Positions 42,105 through 51,012 of a DNA stretch of 64,000 nucleotides are shown here, one piece after another; the stretch's first letter is position 1; every line of letters starts with the position of its first letter. Position numbers and translations under genes: made by a program. Source of the stretch: Flagellimonas okinawensis (GTDB taxonomy: Bacteria > Bacteroidota > Bacteroidia > Flavobacteriales > Flavobacteriaceae). The stretch lies in NCBI RefSeq assembly GCF_029194005.1, contig NZ_JARFVA010000006.1, positions 1 to 64,000 on the forward strand. Reading direction: 5' to 3'. Under the pieces are notes generated by a model that saw nothing but the letters and a program-made list of their open reading frames with translations, searched no databases and was not told the origin of the DNA.

Positions 42105-44531
42105 TTATTGTGATTCTTGCAAGAAGCGACCAATGGACGTTTCCATATCGTTTGTTTCGTTATAAATGGCCATTATGGACTCGTTTTCCTGTCCATCGGT
42201 GAGGTAAGCTGCAAAGACCTCGGGCGGTACTTCCAATCGGAAAATGTTGCTTTCCTTGCCAATTTTGATGAACATTTCGGTGTACTTTCTGTCCCCGGTC
42301 AAATTGTTCCGGATGGATTTGAGTTGGTTCAGGTCGTGACTGGAGAGGTTCAACCTCTTCTTTAATTCTTCATATCCCTTTTCATTGCGGAGGCTGTAAA
42401 TGACCTGTGTATTTTCAAGGATGCTTGCCGATGTGGAATTGTTGGGCAGTTGGTTAATCGACTGGAGGATGATGCCAATGGCGCCGTTCTGTTTACGGAT
42501 GGCCTGATAGTAGAATTCTACGCTTTCCAACACGTTGCCGAATTTCAATTGTTTCGCAAACTCATCAAAAAGGATAATGCCTTTTTCGGCCTTGTTTCTC
42601 CAAATGGTGCGTTGGATGGCCGACTTGATGAGCTTCAGCATCACCGAAAGGATTTCCTTGTTATCCTTCACTTCGTCCAGTTCAAAGACAATCAGCCGTT
42701 TGTCCTCGATTTTATAGGTCTGGTCTTCGTTGACATTGAACAGGAAACTGTACAGCCCGCCATCGACATACTCTGAAAGGATGTGAAGAAAATCATAGAT
42801 ATTGAAATGCTGTCCCTGGATATGCAGCTCTTCCAAAAGGCTGTCCTTCTTTGCATCGATGAATCGGTACAGATTTTCCAAAGAATGGGTACTGTTGCTA
42901 TTTTGTAAATAGTAATGTCTCAATACTTTTTTAACAGCCACTTCCTCGGCTTTGGTCGTTGCCTTTCCTGATGCTAGAAGCTCCAAAATAAAAATGGCCA
43001 AATCCTCCAATCGCTCCGGTGTCAAATCATCGGTATTGGAGATGTAAAAAGGGTTGATGCCCAGGTTTTTCCCTTGCTCGTATCGAAGTATGATATGTTT
43101 ATCAGGATAGAGTTTGGCGAACTTGGCATAAGAACCTCCCAAGTCAATCACCACTAATCGAACGCCACTTTCAAAATATTGACGTAAGATGTTGTTCGCT
43201 AAAAAGGATTTGCCCTCGCCCGTTGGGGCAAAAATGGCAAAGTTCCTAGCCTTGATGCGTTTCTTCTTTTCATCCCATACATCCTTTAGCACGGGAATAT
43301 TATGTTGCCTGTCATTAAAGATGATACCCGTGGCATCGGACTGATAGCTGGTATTGTTAATGTACAGGCAAAGGGCGTGCTTTAAATCGGTGACGTATAA
43401 ATCCTCATTTGAAAAATTTGAGGTATGGCAGCAATAGGAGTTCAGAAAATAGTTTTTGCGTTCCTCGCCTTTTGGGTAGTATGGCACGATGTCCAGTTCC
43501 TTAAACTCGGTCTTGATTTTAGAAGCGATTCTCTCTAACAATGCTTCATCTCTGTCCCAAAAGATGATATTTATGTGTCCACGAATAATCCGTGAACTAT
43601 CGTCCTCATTGATTTTGCCAACGATGTCTTCAATCTTTTTTAAGATGACTTTGTTCTGTGTGCCGAAATTGGAACTCTTTTTAAGTTCCTCGATTTTCTT
43701 GTCGAGCAGTTTTCGCCATTTATGCTTGTCGTCCAGATAGATGATTTGGTTGACAATGTGGTTCTCATTGAGGTCCAGCCCCAATCCATCGATAAATCCC
43801 TGATGGAACACAAAATCGTCCGAAGTAAATTTATCATTGGTTTTACTGCTCTGTACCACATCGCCAAAGCACAGCTCGCTGTTGACGGCCAATACATCAA
43901 AATGGTTTTCTCCGATTTCAATGTTGGATTTCCCACCACGACGGGCAGGCTTCAATTGAATATCGGTATCGAAACCCTCATTGAACCCGTTAAAGTAAGC
44001 GTTGGTAAGCTCTAATATTTCGTACTCTTTTAATGGGGTAAGGGACACCCTTCGGCTATTGTTGACAAAGGAAACGGCATCGTTTACCGAAGCGATGAAC
44101 TCCTGCACGGTATGGTCCATTTGTCTGTGGATGCCCTTTTCGCCCTTACGGAACGGGTTGGTAAACTTGGCAGTGTTCAATGCCTTGTTATATGGAAGAA
44201 CAAAGAACAGGTAGCAATGATGTTGTAGATAGCTACGCCCCTTAAAATAGTCATGGGTCGCCTTTTGAAGAAAGGTATCATTGGGCAACCCGTTCGCCGA
44301 ATAATGGTTTTTTTGGTAAATGTCCTGTTTGTGGATGATCGTAGCCACAGGCAACGATTTAAACGCCTGAAACCACGAACCGTGTATGTCCTCAAAATCC
44401 TTTTCCGAAAGGGAATAGATTTCAGGGTTGTCCACTTGGTAGCCCAAGACCACATTGCCATTGTTGGCAAAGTTGATATGGCCTTGGATGTCCAAAATGG
44501 GATGGTATGCCGATAGGTTAATTTTCTTCAT
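42105..44531 (-). CDS. traG: conjugation ATPase TraG (VirB4-like)
   Basis: An 808-aa ATPase that powers assembly of the conjugation channel. The Walker A motif PTGEGKS ends near residue 442, and a Walker B-like KGIILFDEFAKQL lies in the C-terminal third, followed by ILQSINQLPNNS. The N-terminal 400 residues are the usual VirB4/TraG recruitment domain. It overlaps the traF stop by 14 bases. It is full length with no frameshift. Confidence 0.92.
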   Translation of the reverse strand: MKKINLSAYHPILDIQGHINFANNGNVVLGYQVDNPEIYSLSEKDFEDIHGSWFQAFKSLPVATIIHKQDIYQKNHYSANGLPNDTFLQKATHDYFKGRSYLQHHCYLFFVLPYNKALNTAKFTNPFRKGEKGIHRQMDHTVQEFIASVNDAVSFVNNSRRVSLTPLKEYEILELTNAYFNGFNEGFDTDIQLKPARRGGKSNIEIGENHFDVLAVNSELCFGDVVQSSKTNDKFTSDDFVFHQGFIDGLGLDLNENHIVNQIIYLDDKHKWRKLLDKKIEELKKSSNFGTQNKVILKKIEDIVGKINEDDSSRIIRGHINIIFWDRDEALLERIASKIKTEFKELDIVPYYPKGEERKNYFLNSYCCHTSNFSNEDLYVTDLKHALCLYINNTSYQSDATGIIFNDRQHNIPVLKDVWDEKKKRIKARNFAIFAPTGEGKSFLANNILRQYFESGVRLVVIDLGGSYAKFAKLYPDKHIILRYEQGKNLGINPFYISNTDDLTPERLEDLAIFILELLASGKATTKAEEVAVKKVLRHYYLQNSNSTHSLENLYRFIDAKKDSLLEELHIQGQHFNIYDFLHILSEYVDGGLYSFLFNVNEDQTYKIEDKRLIVFELDEVKDNKEILSVMLKLIKSAIQRTIWRNKAEKGIILFDEFAKQLKFGNVLESVEFYYQAIRKQNGAIGIILQSINQLPNNSTSASILENTQVIYSLRNEKGYEELKKRLNLSSHDLNQLKSIRNNLTGDRKYTEMFIKIGKESNIFRLEVPPEVFAAYLTDGQENESIMAIYNETNDMETSIGRFLQESQ

Positions 44532-44802
44532 AATTCAAGCGACTGCCTTTTTTATTGCTGATTGTTTGTGGGAATACTTTTTTGATGTGCATCAAAGCAG
44601 GGTTTTTGGTAAGGTGGGTCAGCACTGCATATAATGTCCCGTTCCATAGGAATACGGAAATGATGACCGAAAAACTGAACGAAAAGATGATGAACAATAA
44701 AGAGCCGATAACGGATGTCATCATCAGGGCGAATAGGGATATGGGCAATCCCATAATTACCGCTCGCTTACGAATGTTTTTATAGACCTCGAACCGCTTC
44801 AT
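44518..44802 (-). CDS. traF: conjugative transposon protein TraF (DUF4133)
   Basis: A 94-aa small membrane protein with two adjacent hydrophobic segments (residues 16-60), a VirB3-like architecture. Its stop lies inside the start of traG and its start abuts the traE stop, the usual traE-F-G order. Confidence 0.85.
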   Translation of the reverse strand: MKRFEVYKNIRKRAVIMGLPISLFALMMTSVIGSLLFIIFSFSFSVIISVFLWNGTLYAVLTHLTKNPALMHIKKVFPQTISNKKGSRLNYEEN

Positions 44803-45089
44803 TAAACCACGATTCCGATTAGGTAGGTGAAGATGCCCACTACGGCTCCGGCAATCAGTACAAAGACCAGTACTCGGGTAATCCCTTTTTTCAAATCGGC
44901 ATTTTCACCAAAGAAATGTCCCGCATTGAACAGGAACCCGATTAGGAAGATGACCCCGAGGATTATTGGGAAAATGGCACGGATGGTATCGGAAACATCG
45001 TTGACGGAATCTTCGATGCCCCCGATTTGGGCAAAGGTTGTACTTGAAATGAACAGCGAAAGAATAGTTACATACAATGATTTTTTCAT
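44802..45089 (-). CDS. traE: conjugative transposon protein TraE (DUF4134)
   Basis: A 95-aa protein with a signal peptide (cleavage after TFA near residue 20) and two hydrophobic helices, a VirB2-like pilin candidate. It is the first gene of the - strand tra operon in this window. traA to traD are not found upstream. Confidence 0.85.
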   Translation of the reverse strand: MKKSLYVTILSLFISSTTFAQIGGIEDSVNDVSDTIRAIFPIILGVIFLIGFLFNAGHFFGENADLKKGITRVLVFVLIAGAVVGIFTYLIGIVV

Positions 45090-45150
45090 AATGAAATCGA
45101 TTTAAAATTTGCTTGATTTTGATATTCGAAAAATACTGTATATTGTAATT

Positions 45151-45175
45151 CAAATAATTGATAATCAATTATTTG
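45151..45175. promoter_or_regulatory. 25-bp perfect palindrome between traE and the amidase gene
   Basis: CAAATAATTGAT (45151-45162) and ATCAATTATTTG (45164-45175) are exact reverse complements around one A. Each outer arm ends in TTATTTG read outward, a plausible -33 element for each divergent direction. It sits 62 bases from the traE start and 80 bases from the amidase start, so it probably binds a dimeric regulator. Confidence 0.6.
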
Positions 45176-45254
45176 TGAATAAAATAAATTTTGAGTCCGT
45201 TTGTTTTTGTTTGATGCGAATTGGCATCAAATCGTATGGAAATCTGAAAAGCCT

Positions 45255-45917
45255 ATGTTGATAACTCTAAAATTTTGGAAGTGGTCGGGCTTCAAAAACG
45301 TCAGTTTTTGGGTTTTGCTACTAAAATTCTGCTTTGTTTTCGGTCAGCAAAAAACGATTGTCATCGACCCCGGACACGGTGGAATCGATTCCGGTGCAAT
45401 AGGTATAAATGATGTATTGGAAAAAGATGTGGTTTTGTATGTTGCCAAGGAAATTATAGGACTTAACAAAACCCTTTTTGATGATAGGTTTGCTATCTAT
45501 TTGAGCCGATATACCGATACCTTGGTTCCCCTAAAAGATAGGGGTCGATTGGTCAGGGCACTCAAAGCGGATGTTTTTTTATCCTTACACTGCAATGCCT
45601 CTTCCAAAACTTCTCAAGGAATGGAAGTTTATGTCCATACTTCCAAAGAGGAAGAAAATCATATCAAGGCATCCATTGCCATAGGGCTTTCCATTTTAAA
45701 GGAAAGTACAGGAAAGCTTGGTTTTAAGCAACGGGGCGTGAAGATTGCCAATTTTCAGGTACTCAGGGAGACTGTTGTGTATTGCCCAACGGTACTTGTT
45801 GAAATGGGGTTTATGACCCATGCCGATGAAGCGGATTATTATTTGAATCCAAAAAATATCAGGGCTATGGCGTTGGCGATTTTAATGGGGTTGTATAACT
45901 ATTTTAATGCTGGATGA
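45255..45917 (+). CDS. N-acetylmuramoyl-L-alanine amidase (Amidase_3), conjugation-associated
   Basis: A 220-aa zinc amidase that cleaves peptidoglycan, here likely to open the wall for the transfer apparatus. The start at 45255 gives an N-terminal hydrophobic export segment. Zinc ligands and catalytic residues are visible in DPGHGGIDSGAIG, E of LEKDVVL, SLHCNAS and VEMGFM. It is divergent from traE across the palindrome. Phage lysin origin is unlikely because of the tra context. Confidence 0.85.
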   Translation: MLITLKFWKWSGFKNVSFWVLLLKFCFVFGQQKTIVIDPGHGGIDSGAIGINDVLEKDVVLYVAKEIIGLNKTLFDDRFAIYLSRYTDTLVPLKDRGRLVRALKADVFLSLHCNASSKTSQGMEVYVHTSKEEENHIKASIAIGLSILKESTGKLGFKQRGVKIANFQVLRETVVYCPTVLVEMGFMTHADEADYYLNPKNIRAMALAILMGLYNYFNAG

Positions 45918-46006
45918 TGAAGGAGTTTTTTGTTGAGATTATAGAGTGTTTAAAGGAGGTAATGGTATGTTTTTTTAAAATGCTTACATCAATGTTTAAT
46001 TGAATG

Positions 46007-46468
46007 TCATTGTGAATTTTGCTTTAATTGGATTAATTTTTTTCCATTAAAATGTCCAATGTAGAAACCTTTTCGACCAACAATTACCATCAAAAGAAAA
46101 TCCTCATTAATCAAGTTTTTTTTGAATTGATTTTTTATCATTTTTATATCTGTACTTGACGGAGTAGGATAGTCTTCGGGATGGGTATGCCATTCGCCAA
46201 TATAAATGGTTTTACCAAGACTGTTTAAAAATTCATAATTAATGAATAATTGTGCTGATTTTTTATCTCTATGAAAGCTATATCTATAGCTCTTATCAAA
46301 TAATGTGGGTGTAGTGGCCTTTGTAACAAGAATTTTATTGTTTTCCAAGCGTTTTCCTAAGAGTATGCCCCCCTTCTCATGTTTATTGCCAGTTTGTTTA
46401 AAATGACTGAATACATTCAGAACTCCTTCATCAAAAATCACATTAATATTTACATCGGAATATGTCAT
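46007..46468 (-). CDS. cap3: CBASS Cap3: JAB/JAMM-type deconjugase
   Basis: A 153-aa metalloprotease-like protein with the complete JAMM motif: E31 (HEKGGIL) and H94-x-H96-x7-S104-x2-D107 (HTHPEDYPTPSSTD). In type II CBASS, Cap3 removes the CD-NTase from conjugated targets, opposing Cap2. It is the last gene of the operon and overlaps cap2 by 4 bases. Confidence 0.88.
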   Translation of the reverse strand: MTYSDVNINVIFDEGVLNVFSHFKQTGNKHEKGGILLGKRLENNKILVTKATTPTLFDKSYRYSFHRDKKSAQLFINYEFLNSLGKTIYIGEWHTHPEDYPTPSSTDIKMIKNQFKKNLINEDFLLMVIVGRKGFYIGHFNGKKLIQLKQNSQ

Positions 46469-48261
46469 AAAGTGTTATTGATTAGGGAATATTTCTCGTA
46501 TGAATCTTTTGCTAAGGTCACATTTAGTTTTTTTGCTATATCTATATCGCCAATCCAAGAATAGAACAGGCTCTGATTATTGCTATTTTCGATGACTTCA
46601 ACTATTTTGAGATAAGCAGCGGATAAAAAAAGGGACAAATGAGCAGATGAATATGGAGAATAAGTAGCCTGACAACCACTTTCTTTAAGCATGAATAAAT
46701 CTCTTTTTTTCTCATACTCTTCGGGTGAAATTATAGAAAATCTGTATTTGTAGATATCAGAAAATAAGTCATCCAACTTGGGGAGATTTTCTGGATGGAG
46801 GTAGAGTAATTGAGCACCAATCAAGTAGGGTTCGACCCAAAGAATAAAAACAGGTTTTTTTAACTCGCCCTTTTGTAACTCTGTTATAAACCATTTTTCA
46901 AGATTCAGTTTTCCCAAACATAGAAACATATAATCCTGTGCATTGACTTTTCGTTTATTTTGGTTATAAAAATCAAATATTGACGATTCACTAAATTGAA
47001 TCTTCTGACTTGGAAGTTTATGTTTTAAGTAGGTTTTTAATGCAAGTGCTTTGTTTTGATTTAAGTAGTGAAACCCTAGTAAATGGCGTTTAATGTTTTC
47101 TGAACTTAGTTTGTCATTATCAATAAGGGCAAATTCAGGGTTATTAAGATTATTAAGAAGACCCACTAGATTTGAGCCAACACTCCCAATACCAGCTACA
47201 AGAAACTTATAGTTCTTTGGTGTTTGGACTTCAGATGCAGTTCTTCTAATTAATCTTTGTTCACTAAGGCTGTCAGAAGAGAAACGTTTAACATTCTTTT
47301 TATGACCAGGTAAACCTTTATTGAACGTAATATTATAAGGTGTTAGTTTGCTCTGACGGAATCCTTTTATTTTAAAGTCTATGTCGGGATAGCTCCATCC
47401 AAAATATTTTTTTTCATCATTGATAGTCTTTCCAAAGACTAAAATTCTAACTGGACTTTTATTAAAGTAATCTTTAAAGTTTTTTTGATTCTCTTCCTTA
47501 ATAAATTCAAGACTTTCAAAGCAACTAATGGTAAAAGGCGGTCTAGTAAGTCGTGTTTCATCCTTAACAAAAAACACCTCATATTCTTTTGTAGAGTAAT
47601 CTTGACTTTCAAAATACTGTTGGTAAGGTTGAATTAAATCTTCTTCTTTATTGTAAAGGATGCCAGCTAATGTTTTGTCTTTTTTTGATGACTTAATACT
47701 ATAAGTGAGTAAGTGTAGAGAATTATAGTTTTTTGGTTCTTTACCTATAACGGAATAAATAGATTCACTTAGTAATTTATCTTTATGATTTCCCGATGTA
47801 TTCCAATAAGCCACGAATTCATCTTCAAAATCTTCAAAATTTTCACCTTTCAAACCTTCAATCAAAGTTTTTTTTGCTTTACTAAGTTGGTCTATTAGAA
47901 TTCCCGTAGGGTTTGATTGGTCTACAATTACAAATTCATCGTATACACATACATCGTTTCTCAAAAATGAAGAATGAGGTATGTATCCTAATTTCTCAAA
48001 ATCATTTTTATCGTAATATATTTTTGCAGGCTCTAATGGAAATAATGAACTTAAAGCAATATACATGGTAAGTTCATCAATAATCCATACTGATTTTACA
48101 TTGTCATATAATCCGGTTTTTACCTCCCAGACTTCACAATAATCACCGGACTCTAGAAAGTTAGCATCTTTCGGATTGTCAAGTACAGTGATTTCGTCAT
48201 CGCTGATGCTTGCTAACTTTGTATATGCATCTTTTCGTATTTGCTCAAAACAATCTGACAT
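46465..48261 (-). CDS. cap2: CBASS Cap2: E1/E2 fusion that conjugates the CD-NTase
   Basis: A 598-aa ubiquitin-transfer-like protein. The N-terminal E2-like domain has candidate catalytic Cys105 (IPHSS...NDVCVYDEF). The C-terminal ThiF/E1 domain carries the adenylation loop AGIGSVGS (residues 356-363) and catalytic Cys530 in ESGCQATYSPY. In characterised type II CBASS systems this enzyme joins the CD-NTase C-terminus to target proteins and primes it. Its start touches the stop of the CD-NTase gene. Confidence 0.88.
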   Translation of the reverse strand: MSDCFEQIRKDAYTKLASISDDEITVLDNPKDANFLESGDYCEVWEVKTGLYDNVKSVWIIDELTMYIALSSLFPLEPAKIYYDKNDFEKLGYIPHSSFLRNDVCVYDEFVIVDQSNPTGILIDQLSKAKKTLIEGLKGENFEDFEDEFVAYWNTSGNHKDKLLSESIYSVIGKEPKNYNSLHLLTYSIKSSKKDKTLAGILYNKEEDLIQPYQQYFESQDYSTKEYEVFFVKDETRLTRPPFTISCFESLEFIKEENQKNFKDYFNKSPVRILVFGKTINDEKKYFGWSYPDIDFKIKGFRQSKLTPYNITFNKGLPGHKKNVKRFSSDSLSEQRLIRRTASEVQTPKNYKFLVAGIGSVGSNLVGLLNNLNNPEFALIDNDKLSSENIKRHLLGFHYLNQNKALALKTYLKHKLPSQKIQFSESSIFDFYNQNKRKVNAQDYMFLCLGKLNLEKWFITELQKGELKKPVFILWVEPYLIGAQLLYLHPENLPKLDDLFSDIYKYRFSIISPEEYEKKRDLFMLKESGCQATYSPYSSAHLSLFLSAAYLKIVEVIENSNNQSLFYSWIGDIDIAKKLNVTLAKDSYEKYSLINNTL

Positions 48262-49259
48262 TAAGCACTTGTAGCATTAACATTAATCACCGCTGGTGCA
48301 GCATATGATTTTGATTCACTTTTAGATGAATCTTCTACATTAGCGCAAGCAAACCTGTCCCCAAGATATTTTTGCCATTTTTTACATCCTTCTTTTGGAT
48401 TGCTATGAGCTATAGCAGCATTACCAGCATCTATAAGCTTAGATAATCTGTCCATAAAATGAGTTTCACTATACTTTTGAAGCAAGTCCTCTCCTTTCTT
48501 TGTTGTAGGCCGCTCACATTTAAAATCATCTTCTAATTCTGATTGAATTGCTTCCAAAGTATCTCTGAAAGAAATATCATCACGGTCATTTGATACATAG
48601 TGATTTGTAGCAAGAATGGCAAATATCAAGCCACTTGGCATTTTTGTGCTAAAGGATTTGTTTTGCTTGTCTCCCCAGGCTTTTAAATAACGAACTAACC
48701 TCTTCAATTGGTCATTTGCCCGGCCATTAAACCATTTATAAAATTCCCTCGGGTCACTATCCGTAAAGCCTTCGGATTTATGCGCAAGCTGCGGAATAGT
48801 TTTTTCGCCGCCTGATTCTTTTTCTTTAAAGTATATGGGTAAGTCAATATTGTGGCCATCAGAATACAAAACACGAATACAAGTATTTTTTTTGATAGCT
48901 CCTTTTGAAGTGTGATCCTTAACGGCATCATAAATCCAATTGTGATAGGTTGTCACTGATTTTCTATTGTCTATTTCATCAATAAAATAAACGCCATCAT
49001 CCAAATCATAAGGGTATAAAGTTTTCTCGTTACCATCATCATCGGTCTCGTATGTTGGAAGAGGATTGACAATTATATGCATCATAAAAGACCCTTGAGC
49101 AGAATATTTAGGTCTGGTCTCATTCTCCTTATTGTTCTTGAAATAGTCTGTTATTTTTTTTCTTAAAGCATCTCTATTTTTCCTAAGCTCATCCTTTTTA
49201 GAAGAATCTAATGAAATAGTCGTATTAAATTCAATGAATTGTTCGTGATTATTTGCCAT
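48261..49259 (-). CDS. CBASS CD-NTase (cGAS/DncV-like nucleotidyltransferase)
   Basis: A 332-aa enzyme that makes a cyclic nucleotide signal on phage infection. The core has GSF at 56-58, the metal-binding pair D85-x-D87 in YPYDLDDGVYF and a likely third Asp, D139 (HNIDLPIY). The flexible tail ends in ...NVNATSA with a terminal Ala, as expected for a Cap2 substrate. It resembles the DncV-like branch by its DDGVYF motif, but the product cannot be deduced. It is flanked by cap15 and cap2. Confidence 0.9.
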   Translation of the reverse strand: MANNHEQFIEFNTTISLDSSKKDELRKNRDALRKKITDYFKNNKENETRPKYSAQGSFMMHIIVNPLPTYETDDDGNEKTLYPYDLDDGVYFIDEIDNRKSVTTYHNWIYDAVKDHTSKGAIKKNTCIRVLYSDGHNIDLPIYFKEKESGGEKTIPQLAHKSEGFTDSDPREFYKWFNGRANDQLKRLVRYLKAWGDKQNKSFSTKMPSGLIFAILATNHYVSNDRDDISFRDTLEAIQSELEDDFKCERPTTKKGEDLLQKYSETHFMDRLSKLIDAGNAAIAHSNPKEGCKKWQKYLGDRFACANVEDSSKSESKSYAAPAVINVNATSA

Positions 49260-49260
49260 C

Positions 49261-49914
49261 TTATATATGTTTTAATTCTTTTGTTTGAAAATCTACGCTA
49301 ATGGTTCCTCCATTACCTTTTGAAAGACTGTTCTTGGAAAAATAGCCTCCTTCCAGTCTTTTTATCTCACCTTCCTTTTTAAGGGTCAGTGTGTTAAACC
49401 CATCTTTTATTGGGATTGAACTGTCACTACTTCCTTTATTCTGATAATAAAAAAGTAATTGATATAGACCGTTATCTTTTCGGATTAAATCTTCAACAAT
49501 ACTTTCAGATTTAGTTTGTGTACTTGATATCTTATTTCCATTTTCGTCTTCATCCCAGAAGTAACAATTAACCTTTATATCTGAAGTGGTCTGATAAATT
49601 ATAAGTTTGCAATGCTTGTGTCCTAACACACCTTGATAATTGTATTTTACCATTCCTTTATAAGTACCTCTAATCAATGGTACTTTTATAAGTAGCTGCC
49701 ATAAAAATGGTACTTTATGTAAATGTTTGTTTATTAGCCAAAAAACGAGAGCAAGTAATGCAGTTGCAGGATAGAACCTATAATATTCGAAGTTATAAGC
49801 TTTCAATAAATTGATTATTTCTCTTATCAATGCTTCAGAACCTATATAAAGAAGTATTACGAGTAATATCAGCTTAGATTCATTGTAATATTTAAAGTTA
49901 AAATCTGATTTCAT
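49261..49914 (-). CDS. cap15: CBASS effector Cap15 (2TM plus beta-barrel)
   Basis: A 217-aa effector with two N-terminal membrane helices (about residues 13-33 and 46-62) and a beta-strand-rich domain (about 80-217; GTYKGMVKYNYQG and IKVNCYFWDED). This is the S-2TMbeta architecture of Cap15, which binds the cyclic nucleotide in its barrel and disrupts the inner membrane. It is first in the operon. It and the CD-NTase are only 1 base apart. Confidence 0.82.
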   Translation of the reverse strand: MKSDFNFKYYNESKLILLVILLYIGSEALIREIINLLKAYNFEYYRFYPATALLALVFWLINKHLHKVPFLWQLLIKVPLIRGTYKGMVKYNYQGVLGHKHCKLIIYQTTSDIKVNCYFWDEDENGNKISSTQTKSESIVEDLIRKDNGLYQLLFYYQNKGSSDSSIPIKDGFNTLTLKKEGEIKRLEGGYFSKNSLSKGNGGTISVDFQTKELKHI

Positions 49915-50013
49915 ATATCTTTATTGTAAAGTGTTCAGTATCAAAAAGCAATCCATTTTTAGAAAAAATTAACAATCATATTTTTATTGCTAATATTAAG
50001 ACACAATGTCATT

Positions 50014-50051
50014 TAATCAAGGCGACACCTTTTAAGAAGTCGCCATGATTA
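50014..50051 (-). terminator. hairpin after the small membrane gene upstream of CBASS
   Basis: TAATCA-A-GGCGAC (50014-50026) pairs with GTCGCC-A-TGATTA (50039-50051), a 12-bp stem with one A/A mismatch and a 12-base loop. It lies 6 bases past the stop of the 51-aa gene and ahead of the CBASS promoter region. It lacks a clear T run. Confidence 0.5.
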
Positions 50052-50056
50052 AGCTT

Positions 50057-50212
50057 CTAGTTAGATTGCTCCAACAATGCAGCTATTCCACTAATAACAA
50101 CAAGAGTTGCTATACCAAAGATGATGGTTTTGGCCACATCTCCATGCACATTGACACAATTGCCTTTATGGCATACTCTTAGCACTCCTTTAGAGAAATT
50201 AATACTATTCAT
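50057..50212 (-). CDS. 51-aa single-helix membrane protein upstream of CBASS
   Basis: A short frame from ATG at 50212 to a stop at 50057-50059. It encodes a basic N-terminal segment with two Cys (VCHKGNCVNV) and one hydrophobic helix (TIIFGIATLVVISGIAALL, residues 29-47). It lies about 140 bases upstream of cap15 on the same strand and ends in a hairpin. No family is recognised. It could be a CBASS accessory factor or an unrelated microprotein. Confidence 0.45.
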   Translation of the reverse strand: MNSINFSKGVLRVCHKGNCVNVHGDVAKTIIFGIATLVVISGIAALLEQSN

Positions 50213-50355
50213 AAACTGAACTTTAAGGTTAAACAATCTCCATTCAGAGCTGTGGAGTTCCGCTCATTTTTTCACGCCATTTTCTTAAAGACTTTTGTTG
50301 CATCATATTCTTTATATTGGGCCTTCAATCTTAGTATGCTTGTTTCGTTAACTTT

Positions 50356-50380
50356 TTTGCCACTCGATGGCAAATTTTTT
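50356..50380 (+). terminator. intrinsic-terminator-like hairpin in front of the sigma-like gene
   Basis: TTTGCCA (50356-50362) and TGGCAAA (50368-50374) form a perfect 7-bp stem with a 5-base loop, followed by six T (50375-50380). It points along the + strand and ends 38 bases before the ATG at 50419. No + strand gene ends upstream. It could therefore be an attenuator in the leader, the end of a small RNA or an operator. Confidence 0.55.
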
Positions 50381-50418
50381 AAATCTGCAAGCATATTATT
50401 ACTAGAACATCAATTGAT

Positions 50419-51012
50419 ATGGATAAATCGAGCAAAGAGGTGGCCGATGTATTTAATAGTTATACCATTGACCAATTAAACGACCTCGTTTTAAGAATGA
50501 GAGCCTTTGCCAAGCAAAGACTTGGCGATTATGGCGATAATCATGAGGGGCAACAAAAGTTAGATTTTGTTTTCAATGTTTTCCAAAAAGCACTTACCGA
50601 TATAAGGAAGTGGGATAAGGACAAATGTAATTTTGAGAACTTTCTTTTTGGGGTTCTAAAAAGCGAAATAAGTGCGTATCACGAAAAAGCAAAAAGACGA
50701 AAGCCACCGGGAGAAGAGGATGAAAACGACGAATCCTATATTCTCGATATACCAGTATACTCGGAGGAAGTTGGCTTCGACGACCTATCATTTGATGAAA
50801 TTGACAACAAAAAACTAAAAGAAAACTATGTTACGTTACTTAAAGACTCGGGAGCATCTGATTTGGAGATGCTAATATTTGAATGTTGGTGTGAAAACAT
50901 CTACAAACCGAACGAGATTTCGGCTTTTTTGGAAGTAGATATCACAGAGGTTTATAATGCCGTTAAAAGGCTTGAGAGAAGAAAAGGCAAACTTAACAGT
51001 CAAGTAAAATGA
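50419..51012 (+). CDS. RNA polymerase sigma-factor-like protein
   Basis: A 197-aa protein with the layout of a small sigma-70 factor. A region-2-like helix bundle (about 35-95, DFVFNVFQKALTDIRKWDKDKCNFENFLFGVLKSEI) is followed by an acidic linker (PPGEEDENDESYILDIP). A region-4-like HTH covers about 150-192 (PNEISAFLEVDITEVYNAVKRLERRKGKL). It overlaps the next gene by 4 bases. It is divergent from the CBASS operon, with about 500 bases between them. It may direct CBASS or its own promoter. Direct evidence is lacking. Confidence 0.65.
   Translation: MDKSSKEVADVFNSYTIDQLNDLVLRMRAFAKQRLGDYGDNHEGQQKLDFVFNVFQKALTDIRKWDKDKCNFENFLFGVLKSEISAYHEKAKRRKPPGEEDENDESYILDIPVYSEEVGFDDLSFDEIDNKKLKENYVTLLKDSGASDLEMLIFECWCENIYKPNEISAFLEVDITEVYNAVKRLERRKGKLNSQVK

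Noticed and set aside
45255-45917. Phage endolysin
   Set aside because: No holin, capsid or tail genes are nearby. The gene diverges from a conjugation operon, where a wall amidase is expected.
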